DNA from: an uncultured Hoeflea sp.
GTDB lineage: Bacteria; Pseudomonadota; Alphaproteobacteria; Rhizobiales; Rhizobiaceae
DNA length: 64,000 nt
Direction of reading: 5' to 3'
Assembly: GCF_947501405.1 (NCBI RefSeq)
Contig: NZ_CANMVK010000002.1
Span: 620,001-684,000, forward strand
A program made the translations under genes and the position numbers. A model generated the notes under the pieces. That model was not told the DNA's origin and ran no database searches. It was given only the letters and a program-made list of their open reading frames with translations. Below are positions 45,101 through 52,030 of this stretch, piece by piece (the first letter of the stretch is position 1; each line of letters opens with the position of its first letter).

Positions 45101-45569
45101 CCGCAATGCCGATGACAGCATCACCGTCAGCCACGCCACCTATGGCACCGACACGCTCAAAAACATCGATGGCGTCTGGTTCTATGGCGAGAGCGCCTGG
45201 TACGACATCGACACGCTGGCGCCGGATCCCAACACCTATGTGGGCACCGGACATTCCGGCTATTTCGGCGGTACCACCGGCGACGACACGATCATCTTTA
45301 CCGGCGGCACCGGCAATTATGTCAACGCCGATGACGGCAACGATATCATCGTGTTTTCAGGCAATGTCGCTGACTACAATATCCTCGGTCAGGGCGATCA
45401 TTTCACCATCGAGGACACGGCCGGCAACCAGAACATCCAGTTTACCGAAGTCGAATATATCCGCTTCGGCGACACCGGTCCGGTCTCGCTTGCCGATATC
45501 GTCGCCAACTCGACCTACAATCCCGGCGACACCTGGTTCGATCCCGAGCCGGTCGGCGGGTTGATCTGA
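42156..45569 (+). CDS. Large RTX protein, predicted type I secretion substrate
   Basis: A 1137-residue acidic protein without a signal peptide. Residues 1-185 form an unrecognised domain with NSNSYVTSML at 130-139, encoded by AT-rich DNA. Calcium-binding GGxGxDxLx repeats follow in blocks near 190-275, 554-650, 672-740, 800-860 and 920-965. A non-repeat middle domain spans about 275-550. Four related 45-residue modules of the pattern (T/S/A)DYxFxxNxDxSxTV...YGTDTL begin near 746, 869, 976 and 1070. The C-terminus is short and non-repetitive, as in type I substrates. The secretion ABC and fusion genes follow. Activity (toxin, enzyme or adhesin) is not apparent. Confidence 0.85.
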   Translation: MAKLYIAANLVTKTAPLINAGHLQIVYKNDMNQYYEIEVQIPDADYGMAGGDWNFVGSNGQAFHGRDGDDTDHVKLDGTPTNTARYARTELTLRDGQTAEDVWTMLLGIHNSIVTNGSNLDYDTYLSMQNSNSYVTSMLYAIGQDIADYIGRLSTATDIKRYPGIQTNVLKHGDNGAFGDYNDGVSITIEGTPGNDFLRGGNNDDAINGNGGDDIILGNDGKDLFEGGAGRNILSGGEGDDTFRLHSESGTGDDFSVIWGGAGADTYHLTADHDGYSREWSNIVAIHAGEISDELLSNLDIAAFETALEGELGTQIDYVVINPGSDDVFLDLYGNALQWSLEETVEEYPDKFGRDFFDTGDTHNGLPIFEPTEWVDVDDTVTYSYLKVNGNDGGVFTHNSWTGTGNGFVTPGSFYNDLSVSPNQSGGGSPIVGYSLIGFTEGLAGLSFSSYENVNSYVTETRTVVRAIDSLGTNFTLDHRFGPNGEGYYKVPVDEPEILGTTLSDETESDSSDPLISPEYDTAAKLRMDLNAYQLPQDGTPGGGTPGGGAPGPGNDYQKGSADPDTFYLGDGHDVAFGYAGADSLFGDAGNDMLFGGDGDDQLSGGDGDDTLLGEAGADSLTGGNGDDLIYIDDDDTSWSGDAGIDTLIHTGSVAKQYALAQGGFEHGRFGSGNDTIQGTGDANEIHGGLGDDTINGDGGNDVLVGGAGNDSLNGGDGLDTLDGGFGDDLLDGGSGEDIASYDGIATDYAFTLNIDGSTTVQNAAYGTDTLLGIERVSFSGDGSIYDLTELNSSGPNVITGTSGDDYLAGTSSDDEISGLAGDDHLDGLAGNDTLLGGDGNDTLNGGAGDDVLAGGGGTYNQVDYEGVRTDFSFIRNVDDSVTVTSTAWGTDTLTDINGVWFVGEAKWYDIDDLIDYNSFDTIDTGTTGDDYLVGTAGNDAILGGEGTDTLYGGLGDDLLDGQGGGYNQADYDGAASDYTFTRNADDSITVSHATYGTDTLKNIDGVWFYGESAWYDIDTLAPDPNTYVGTGHSGYFGGTTGDDTIIFTGGTGNYVNADDGNDIIVFSGNVADYNILGQGDHFTIEDTAGNQNIQFTEVEYIRFGDTGPVSLADIVANSTYNPGDTWFDPEPVGGLI

Positions 45570-45581
45570 GGCGCTTGCTAA

Positions 45582-45612
45582 CGGGCGGGGGCTGTTACGC
45601 AGCTCTCGCCCG
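45582..45612 (+). terminator. Stem-loop between the RTX gene and the secretion genes
   Basis: CGGGCG at 45582-45587 pairs with CGCCCG at 45607-45612, with additional GGCT/AGCT pairing inside. It begins 12 bases after the RTX stop and may reduce read-through into the transporter genes, so that cargo outnumbers transporter. Confidence 0.5.
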
Positions 45613-45693
45613 GAGCAATTCTGTCGACCCATAAAAGACCTGACCTGAAGCTGTTTTTGAGACGCCACACCGGGTCCGGTAGGAGCGGGACAG

Positions 45694-47517
45694 ATGCTTG
45701 GAAGAATGCCGATTGTGACATCCGACAGACCAAGCCCTCGGGCTACCGGGGCTCGCGCACCGAAACTTCCCGGCATCGTCAGGCGGGCGGTGCTTGATAT
45801 CGGCCTGTTTTCGCTGCTGATCAACCTGCTGATGCTGGCTATGCCGCTCTATCTGCTTCAGGTCTATGACCGGGTGCTGCCATCCGCCAGCATCGAAACT
45901 CTGATCTATCTGAGCCTGATCGCGATAGGCGCACTGATTGTTCTCGGGGTGATGGAGGTCATCCGTTCGTTTTATGCACAACGGGTGGCCGCGGGCTTTG
46001 ACCGGTCACTTGCTTCCACCCTGTTCGGATCCATCCTGTTGTCCAAAGGCGCTGGCAGCGGTGATCTCCAGCCTTTGTGCGATCTGGGCGCAGTGCGCGG
46101 CTTTATTGCCTCCAAGGGGCTGACAGCGCTGTTTGATCTGCCATTTGCGCCCTTGTTCGTTGTCTTGCTCTACCTCGTGCACCCGGCCCTGTTCTGGATC
46201 ACACTGGCGGGTGTCATCTTAATGTTGGCGCTGTTGTTCATCAACCTGGCGGCTGAACGGAGCAGCGGGCAGCAGGCGGCTGAGTTGACCGCAACGGCGC
46301 AGCTCTCGGCCCAGGCCTTCGCCCGCACCGCTGACAGCCTTCGGGCCATGGGGATGGAGGCCAATGCCACAGAACACTGGGGCGCCCGATACGCGAAAAG
46401 CCTGCGTCAGCAAGCGCGGTCCGCCGCGATCAACGCCACATTCAGCGGCATCTCGCGCTCGGTGCGGATGCTGCTGCAACTGGCAATATTGGGCGTTGGC
46501 GCCTGGCTGGTGCTGGGCAACGAGATGACCGCCGGCATGATCTTTGCCGCCTCGATCATCTCCGGCCGGGCTCTGCAACCGATCGATCAGTTGATCGGCG
46601 GCTGGCGGCAGATTGCCGAGGCGCGCAAGGCCTGGGGCCGGATCGGGCCGGTTGCCAAGGCCATGCGTGAGGCGCAGTCCGCCAAGACCGAACTCCCGGT
46701 CCCGCTCGGTGCGATCTCTGTGCGCGATCTCGTCGTCGCGCGGCAATCGGGCCAGCCCGGTGCGAAACCCATTCTCCAGGGTCTGAGTTTCGACATAGGC
46801 GCCGGCGAGGCGATTGCATTGATCGGCCCGAGCCGGGCTGGCAAGACCACCCTGGCTCGATGTCTGACCGGGGCGATCGCTCCCAGCGGCGGGTCGGTCA
46901 GCATTGATGGTGCGGAGTTGGGCACGTGGAACCAGGCCCAGCGCAAGTCCCTGTTTGGCTACCTGCCGCAGGACGTACAGCTATTGCCGGGCACCATTGC
47001 CCAAAACATTGCCCGCTTTGATCCCGATCCTGAAGACCAGGCCATCGTCGCGGCTGCCAGGCGCGCGCATGCCCATGAGCTGGTACTGTTGCAAGGCGAT
47101 GGCTATCAGACTGAAATTGGCAGTGCGGGCACCGGCTTGTCGGGCGGCGAGCGGCAGCGAATTGGACTGGCGCGCGCCTTTTACGGCGATCCGAAGATCC
47201 TGGTTCTTGATGAGCCCAATGCCAATCTGGACGCCGCCGGCGAAGAAGCGCTGGCTCAGGCGCTGGCTGACGCCCGTGCCGCCTCGACCACGGTTGTCAT
47301 CGTCACCCACCGCCTTTCGATTGCGGCGAAATGCGACCGGGTGATGATGCTCCAGGATGGAGCGATCGCAGCCTTTGGCCCAAGCCAGGATGTACTGGCG
47401 TCGATGACCGCGAACCGGCCCGCCGCGGCGCCTCCCGCAAAGAAGGGAACCTTCCCAATGGCGGGGCCTGGTTTCAGCATGGGATCACAATGGCGCAAAC
47501 CGGGTGGTCAGGTCTGA
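45694..47517 (+). CDS. Type I secretion ABC transporter, ATPase/permease (PrtD-like)
   Basis: A 607-residue fused half transporter with six predicted membrane helices in residues 30-310 and a C-terminal ATPase domain. Walker A is GPSRAGKTT (378-386), the signature LSGGERQRIG and Walker B ILVLDEPNANLD. It lacks the N-terminal C39-like domain of HlyB-type transporters, which places it in the PrtD/LipB branch that exports RTX proteases, lipases and similar proteins. AGGAGCGGG precedes the ATG. It would drive export of the RTX protein encoded just upstream. Confidence 0.92.
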   Translation: MLGRMPIVTSDRPSPRATGARAPKLPGIVRRAVLDIGLFSLLINLLMLAMPLYLLQVYDRVLPSASIETLIYLSLIAIGALIVLGVMEVIRSFYAQRVAAGFDRSLASTLFGSILLSKGAGSGDLQPLCDLGAVRGFIASKGLTALFDLPFAPLFVVLLYLVHPALFWITLAGVILMLALLFINLAAERSSGQQAAELTATAQLSAQAFARTADSLRAMGMEANATEHWGARYAKSLRQQARSAAINATFSGISRSVRMLLQLAILGVGAWLVLGNEMTAGMIFAASIISGRALQPIDQLIGGWRQIAEARKAWGRIGPVAKAMREAQSAKTELPVPLGAISVRDLVVARQSGQPGAKPILQGLSFDIGAGEAIALIGPSRAGKTTLARCLTGAIAPSGGSVSIDGAELGTWNQAQRKSLFGYLPQDVQLLPGTIAQNIARFDPDPEDQAIVAAARRAHAHELVLLQGDGYQTEIGSAGTGLSGGERQRIGLARAFYGDPKILVLDEPNANLDAAGEEALAQALADARAASTTVVIVTHRLSIAAKCDRVMMLQDGAIAAFGPSQDVLASMTANRPAAAPPAKKGTFPMAGPGFSMGSQWRKPGGQV

Positions 47518-48836
47518 TGGCGGCGATGGCAACGGATTATGCCTGGGAACGCGGGATCGAAGCCTCGCCAAGGCGGATAGGCTGGGCGGGATATCTTGTC
47601 ATCGCTGTTCTTGTTGCCACCTTCGGTCTCTGGGCTGCACTGGCGCCGATTTCCGGGGCAGCCCTTGCGCCAGGCGTGATTGCTGCTGCCGGACGCAACA
47701 TCATGATCCAGCATCTGGAAGGCGGAATTATCGATGAGATCCTGGTTTCCGAGGGCGAACGGGTCACAGTCGGTCAGGCCTTGATGGTTCTGGAATCGAC
47801 CGATGCCAAAACCCAGCTCAACCGCCTGACCACTCAATTGGTGACCAATCAGGCGATGATGGCGCGTTTGACCGCTGAACGGGATGGGGCGCTTTCAATG
47901 GTTCTGCCATCGGGCGCGAACGCGCTCGGCGACAAAGCCCGGGAGATTTTTGAAGAGCAGAACAAGGAGTTTCAGGCGCGGCTGTCGCGATACACTTCCG
48001 AACGCCAGATCCTGCATCAACGGGTCGCAGCACTTGATGACGCGCGTGCTGGACTTCAATCTCAACAGGCTGCGATCGCCGAGCAGCTGGGAATCGTTTC
48101 CAAAGAGCTCGCCGCCAAGAAATCCCTGGTCGATCAGGGCCTGACGAACCGGTTCGAATACACGCAGATCCTGCGCAACCGAGCCGATCTGATTGGCCAG
48201 CAAGGTCTCGTGGCTTCGGAGTTTGCCACCGCATTGACCCAGCGCATTGAAGCGCTCGAACAGCTGGAACGGCTTGCGACACAGCGGGTCGAGGAGGCGG
48301 TGACGAGACTGAACGAAGTCCGGACCGCCCTGGCCGACATCGAGGACCAATTGATTGCCGCACGGCGGGTCTTGGAGCGCACCCTCATCACAGCACCGGT
48401 AGATGGCATTATCGTCTCGTCTGTCTACAACTCGCCGGGGAGTGTCATACCACCGGGCGGGGAGATGCTCGAGATCCTGCCAACCACCAGGAAGGTTATC
48501 GTCGAAGCCCGGCTTAACCCGCAGGACATCGATATCGTCAAGGTCGGCCAATCAGCCAGGCTCAGGCTGTCGGCGCTCAACATGCGGCTGACCCCGGAAG
48601 TCGCAGGCGAAGTCACTCACCTCTCGGCCGATCGCCTTGTCGATGAAGTCACGCAGGAACCTTACTACCGCGCACGCATCGGGATCACCGACGACCTTCC
48701 AGTCTCTGTGGCACTGGATCAGCTTTACCCCGGAATGCCGGTGGAGACCTTCATCGAAACCGGCGAGCGGACATTCTTCGAATATCTGGCACGCCCGATC
48801 CTCGATTCATTCAATCGCGCGTTTGTGGAAGAGTGA
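47517..48836 (+). CDS. Type I secretion membrane fusion protein (HlyD/PrtE-like)
   Basis: A 439-residue periplasmic adaptor. It has a short cytoplasmic tail, one membrane helix near residues 22-42 (GYLVIAVLVATFGLWAALAP), a biotinyl-lipoyl-like hairpin (IQHLEGGIIDEILVSEGERV), long coiled-coil helices and a C-terminal beta-barrel (GMPVETFIETGERTFFEYLA). I chose ATG 47517, which overlaps the preceding stop as TGATG; ATG 47490 is an alternative. It links the ABC transporter to an outer-membrane TolC-type channel, which is not encoded here. Confidence 0.92.
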   Translation: MAAMATDYAWERGIEASPRRIGWAGYLVIAVLVATFGLWAALAPISGAALAPGVIAAAGRNIMIQHLEGGIIDEILVSEGERVTVGQALMVLESTDAKTQLNRLTTQLVTNQAMMARLTAERDGALSMVLPSGANALGDKAREIFEEQNKEFQARLSRYTSERQILHQRVAALDDARAGLQSQQAAIAEQLGIVSKELAAKKSLVDQGLTNRFEYTQILRNRADLIGQQGLVASEFATALTQRIEALEQLERLATQRVEEAVTRLNEVRTALADIEDQLIAARRVLERTLITAPVDGIIVSSVYNSPGSVIPPGGEMLEILPTTRKVIVEARLNPQDIDIVKVGQSARLRLSALNMRLTPEVAGEVTHLSADRLVDEVTQEPYYRARIGITDDLPVSVALDQLYPGMPVETFIETGERTFFEYLARPILDSFNRAFVEE

Positions 48837-48873
48837 GCGCGCTCACAACACGATGTCGATCGAGAAATTGGAT

Positions 48874-48899
48874 CACTCCAAGCTCGGGCTTTTTGAGTG
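48874..48899 (+). terminator. Stem-loop after the type I secretion operon
   Basis: CACTC/GAGTG and AAGC/GCTT pair to form a stem with TCGG as loop and a TTT bulge, 38 bases after the fusion-protein stop. It is a plausible end of the secretion operon. Confidence 0.45.
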
Positions 48900-48997
48900 A
48901 CGGTGAGTGAGTTACATTTACACTACCGTTCCTCTTTTGACGGAGGATGGCTTTGGTTTCTGTGGCGATGGACATGTAACTGCGCGCGAAAGCACCC

Positions 48998-49931
48998 TGA
49001 CCTGCTCCCCGATTTGTCCGCGTCTATAAGTTAGCCCTGTTCACGTTGTGGTCCATTGCGGACCGGGTTGCAAATTCGTTCGGGGTGAGCCCGTCGAGGC
49101 TCGTGTGCGGTCGGTTCAGATTGTAGTCGATCCTCCAGTCTTCGATGATCTCCCGCGCATGGCGATAGCTGGTGAAGAGATGCCCGTTGAGGCACTCGTC
49201 CCTGAGCCTTCCGTCGAAGCTTTCGATAAAGCCGTTCTGCATCCTTAGTCCGGCAGGCAAGCGAAGCGCCGCCGAGAGGGGGCTTGCCAGGTGCGATGTA
49301 ATGCCACACGACGCTTCGATCTTGCTGCCACTTCAGCATCGCATTGGCCGTGAGTTCAGTGCCGTTGTCGCTGACTACGAGCAAAGAATAGCCGCGGCGT
49401 TTCGCGATGGCATCAAGCTCCCTGGCAACGCGGTTCCCCGAGATCGAGTTGTCGACGACGGTTGCCAGGCACTCCCGGGAGAAGTCGTCGAGGACGCACA
49501 GGATGCGGAAGCGCCGCCCATCGACCAAGGTGTCGGAGACGAAGTCGAGGCTCCAGCGCTGGTTCGGATCCTGCGGGATCGTCATCGGCGCCCGCGTGCC
49601 CAAGGCTCGCTTGCGGCCGCCGCGCTTGCGAACGGTGAGCCGTTCCTCGCGATAGAGGCGGTAGAGCTTCTTCCAGTTCACCTCGACACCTTCGCGTTTC
49701 AGCAGGATGTGCAGGCGGCGATAACCAAAGCGCCGGCTTTGTGACGCCAGTTCTCTCAGCCGCTTGGCCTCAGACACTTCCATGCCGCCATACTTCGAGC
49801 GCCACTTGTAGAAGGTCGCATCGCTGACGCCGTATTTGCGGCGCAGGTCCGCAGCCGACAGCCCCGCCTGATGCTCCTTCATCAGGGCGCAGGCTAACCT
49901 CAAACCGAGGACATTTCAGGGGAGCAGGTCA
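48998..49931 (-). mobile_element. Decayed IS3-family insertion sequence (IS407-like group)
   Basis: The element is bounded by a perfect 13-bp inverted repeat, TGACCTGCTCCCC at 48998-49010 and its complement at 49919-49931, with partial symmetry continuing inward (TTGTCC, ATGTCC). It contains one reading frame derived from both transposase genes. At 934 bp it is shorter than the roughly 1.2 kb usual for the group. The flanks show no clear target duplication, consistent with age or rearrangement. Confidence 0.85.
49024..49903 (-). pseudogene. IS3-family transposase, internally deleted and frameshifted
   Basis: The frame begins inside OrfA (LMKEHQAGLSAADLRRKYG, SDATFYKWRSKYGGMEVSEA), then jumps directly to the middle of OrfB (RRFGYRRLHILLKREG). 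About 80 residues covering the OrfA tail and OrfB head are missing. The integrase core continues (RWSLDFVSDTL, VSDNGTELT), but after HYIAPGKP a foreign insert of about 37 bases shifts the frame. The true end (MQNGFIESFDGRLRDECLNG) is in another frame, ending at 49024. No active transposase can be made. Confidence 0.88.
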
Positions 49932-49993
49932 CTGATGATCTTACTGCTGACGGAACCTTGTGCATGTCACGCGACCCGAAGGCCGGTCTTCGA

Positions 49994-50398
49994 TCAGACA
50001 GCTTTGGTCGTCACCAGCAAGACGATGGCCACCAGTAGACTGAAACCTATAAGCAGGGCCGTCTTTGTCGCGGTGTCGGGGCTGAAGTCAGCTTCTCGCA
50101 CCTTTCGACGCAATCGACCGGTGATCATCCCGTGCAAACCGGACAAGCCAAGAACCAACAGGATTTTTGCTGAAAGCCAGAGGCCAGAACTGAACCAACC
50201 ACCTTGAGCGCCAAGGAGAATGCCCAAAGCCCATGTAAGCAGCATGGCGGGTGTGGTGACCTTTCGGTCGAAGGTCTGGATGGCCGGTAGAGCATCGGCA
50301 TTCGGGAAGCGCAAGAAGAGGGCGACCACGGCCATGCCTGAGACAAAAACAATCACCGAGATGATGTGTGCGGCTTTTGTCAGTTCGTAGAGCATCAT
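49994..50398 (-). CDS. Small four-helix membrane protein, CopD/HemJ-like
   Basis: A 134-residue protein with four predicted membrane helices. The opening YELTKAAHIISVIVFVSGMA and the later LWLSAKILLVLGLSGLHGMI resemble HemJ-type protoporphyrinogen oxidases and CopD-domain proteins, including the histidines in helices one and three. It is shorter and more divergent than typical HemJ, so the heme link is tentative. It overlaps the DUF3817 gene by four bases in a small ArsR-led operon (51243 leftward to 49994). Confidence 0.6.
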   Translation of the reverse strand: MMLYELTKAAHIISVIVFVSGMAVVALFLRFPNADALPAIQTFDRKVTTPAMLLTWALGILLGAQGGWFSSGLWLSAKILLVLGLSGLHGMITGRLRRKVREADFSPDTATKTALLIGFSLLVAIVLLVTTKAV

Positions 50399-50694
50399 CC
50401 AGTCTCCGGAGCGAACTGCCTGCGCAGCCAGCGTTCATTGATAAAACCGCCGAAAGGGATCATCGCCCCGACAAGCAAGCGGCCGGCACCCGGCCCATTG
50501 ACCAGACCTTCCGCCCATGAGCGGATCACAATCCACACAAAGAACAGAAACATCGCACCGTGGATCGGGCCTAAAATCGCCGTTGCTGCTGGAACATCGG
50601 CAAGGCGTTTAAGCGGCGTCGCGATACACACCAGCGCCACAAGCGTGACCGCCTCAGCAAAGGCCGCATAGCGCAACTCTTGTCCACTCGTCAC
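50395..50694 (-). CDS. DUF3817 domain membrane protein
   Basis: A 99-residue protein with three hydrophobic segments and the DUF3817 pattern: an early ATPLKRL, GPIHGAMFLFFVWIV in the middle, and IPFGGFINERWLRRQ at the end. The biochemical role of the family is unknown. The GTG start overlaps the preceding stop (GTGA), and its own stop overlaps the next gene (ATGA), so the operon is tightly coupled. Confidence 0.8.
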   Translation of the reverse strand: MTSGQELRYAAFAEAVTLVALVCIATPLKRLADVPAATAILGPIHGAMFLFFVWIVIRSWAEGLVNGPGAGRLLVGAMIPFGGFINERWLRRQFAPETG

Positions 50695-50915
50695 TCGACT
50701 TCCTTAAGCAACGCCTCGATATGCGTGACACGCTTTTCTAGATTGCTGGATTGTTCATCGAGCGTTTTTAACCGCAGATCAGTGTCCGTACCCCTGGCAG
50801 CGTGTGAGCGATCACGGACGAATTGCGCGCCATATTTCATGGCAAAAACCGCCAAGATGACGAGCAGAATGATGATCGTCATAATGAAGGGCAAGGTTGG
50901 ATTGAACTCAGGCAT
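50691..50915 (-). CDS. Small single-helix membrane protein with a C-terminal coiled coil
   Basis: A 74-residue protein with one membrane helix (TLPFIMTIIILLVILAVFAM) and a charged tail of coiled-coil character (LDEQSSNLEKRVTHIEALLK). I recognise no family for certain; the layout recalls PspB-like small regulators. ATG 50915 is chosen because GGAG stands six bases upstream, inside the end of the ArsR gene. Confidence 0.6.
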   Translation of the reverse strand: MPEFNPTLPFIMTIIILLVILAVFAMKYGAQFVRDRSHAARGTDTDLRLKTLDEQSSNLEKRVTHIEALLKEVE

Positions 50916-51243
50916 TTTGATCTCCATTTTTGCCGTTTGCCAGCGACACAGGTGTTGGCTTGGTGGCGGCGATGATCTCCGGGGTCAGGGGCAAGTCAAA
51001 AGAATTGACCTTGAAGAAGTGCGCGGACTTGCCGTTTTCAGCCGTCCCGATTTCGCACCACACAAGCTGAGCATCTTCGAGCCTGCGCAGGTGCATTTTG
51101 AGGAGTGGACGACTGATACCTGCTGAGCGGGCAAGCGCGCTTACATATTGCGCGCCGTTGCGATGAAGCTCAGCAACGATCCAAAGCCGGACAGGATTGG
51201 CCAACGCCTGGAGTTGGAAAAGCAGAGTGTCCGCTTGGGTCAT
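50908..51243 (-). CDS. ArsR-type winged-helix transcriptional regulator
   Basis: A 111-residue winged-helix protein. The recognition region is QYVSALARSAGISRPLLKMHLRRL, preceded by LFQLQALANPVRLWIVAELH, which is the ArsR/SmtB opening. No ELCVCDL-type metal-binding motif is present, so the signal is probably not a heavy metal. It heads the small operon of membrane proteins. A perfect palindrome lies 13 bases upstream of its start. Confidence 0.8.
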   Translation of the reverse strand: MTQADTLLFQLQALANPVRLWIVAELHRNGAQYVSALARSAGISRPLLKMHLRRLEDAQLVWCEIGTAENGKSAHFFKVNSFDLPLTPEIIAATKPTPVSLANGKNGDQNA

Positions 51244-51255
51244 AGCATCTCACCT

Positions 51256-51265
51256 ATTACGTAAT
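51256..51265. promoter_or_regulatory. Perfect palindrome ATTACGTAAT upstream of the ArsR gene
   Basis: This ten-base palindrome lies 13 bases before the ArsR start, in an AT-rich promoter region. It is a likely autoregulatory operator. Confidence 0.45.
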
Positions 51266-51379
51266 AAATTCCTTACATGAAAGAAAAACATTACTCAATG
51301 GGCTGATCACAAACGCTGCTATCGAAATGCCTTCCTTTAGACACTGATGGGCAGAAGCACGCGGCGGTGATTTTAAAGG

Positions 51380-52030
51380 TCAATTTCTTCCGGACAGCAT
51401 GTTTCTTTCGATCGCAACCACGTTATCGACAACGATAGCCTTCTGACCATTCGGTCCGGTTGCTTCGCGCTCGATAGGCCCGAGAAACAGCGCACGCCAA
51501 GCGCTTGGGTCCAGTTTGAGCTCCGTTAGTTCATCTTGCGCCGTGGGGTAAACGGTATCGCGCGCCGCCCATGACCATGGAGCGCGCGAGCCATGCGCGC
51601 CTATGAGCAGCAGACCGTTCGGCGCAACGGCTGCGGCAGCGCGGCGAAGCACCGCAGTACGGTCAAACGCAACCGGCGAATGGAGAAACATGGCCGTTAC
51701 AAGATCGAATGTTCCCTGTGGGAAGGACGCACCAAGATCATGACGCTCATACTTTACACGCGAGGCCACGCCTGCCTTGCCCGCTGCCTCTCGCGCCGCA
51801 CTTAGGGCCGCATCCGCCACATCGACGCCTGTCACCGTCCAGCCCCGTTTTGCGAGCCAGATGGCATCATCGCCGCGGGCACATCCAAGGTCTAATGCGT
51901 GTCTTGCAGAGCGACCGTCAGCAAAACGCGCAAGAATGGCCGAGGGACGACCGCCTGACGGTTTGGTCATCTTGGCGTAATGCTGCTCCCAAAAAGTGGC
52001 GGCATCGCCTGATACGTGCGGTTTGCTCAT
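51380..52030 (-). CDS. Class I SAM-dependent methyltransferase
   Basis: A 216-residue methyltransferase with the SAM-binding motif ALDLGCARGDDAIWLAKRGW, acidic ribose contact in VTGVDVAD, and motif IV as FDLVTAMFLHSP. It resembles the small methyltransferases that act on thiols, metalloids or small molecules (TehB-like). The ATG overlaps the stop of the MFS exporter gene, so the two are probably translated together. Methylation followed by efflux is a plausible detoxification pair, by inference. Confidence 0.85.
   Translation of the reverse strand: MSKPHVSGDAATFWEQHYAKMTKPSGGRPSAILARFADGRSARHALDLGCARGDDAIWLAKRGWTVTGVDVADAALSAAREAAGKAGVASRVKYERHDLGASFPQGTFDLVTAMFLHSPVAFDRTAVLRRAAAAVAPNGLLLIGAHGSRAPWSWAARDTVYPTAQDELTELKLDPSAWRALFLGPIEREATGPNGQKAIVVDNVVAIERNMLSGRN

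Noticed and set aside
42156-45569. Naming the RTX protein a protease, lipase or hemolysin
   Set aside because: No HExxH zinc motif, GxSxG lipase motif or pore-forming region was seen. Only the secretion class is supported.
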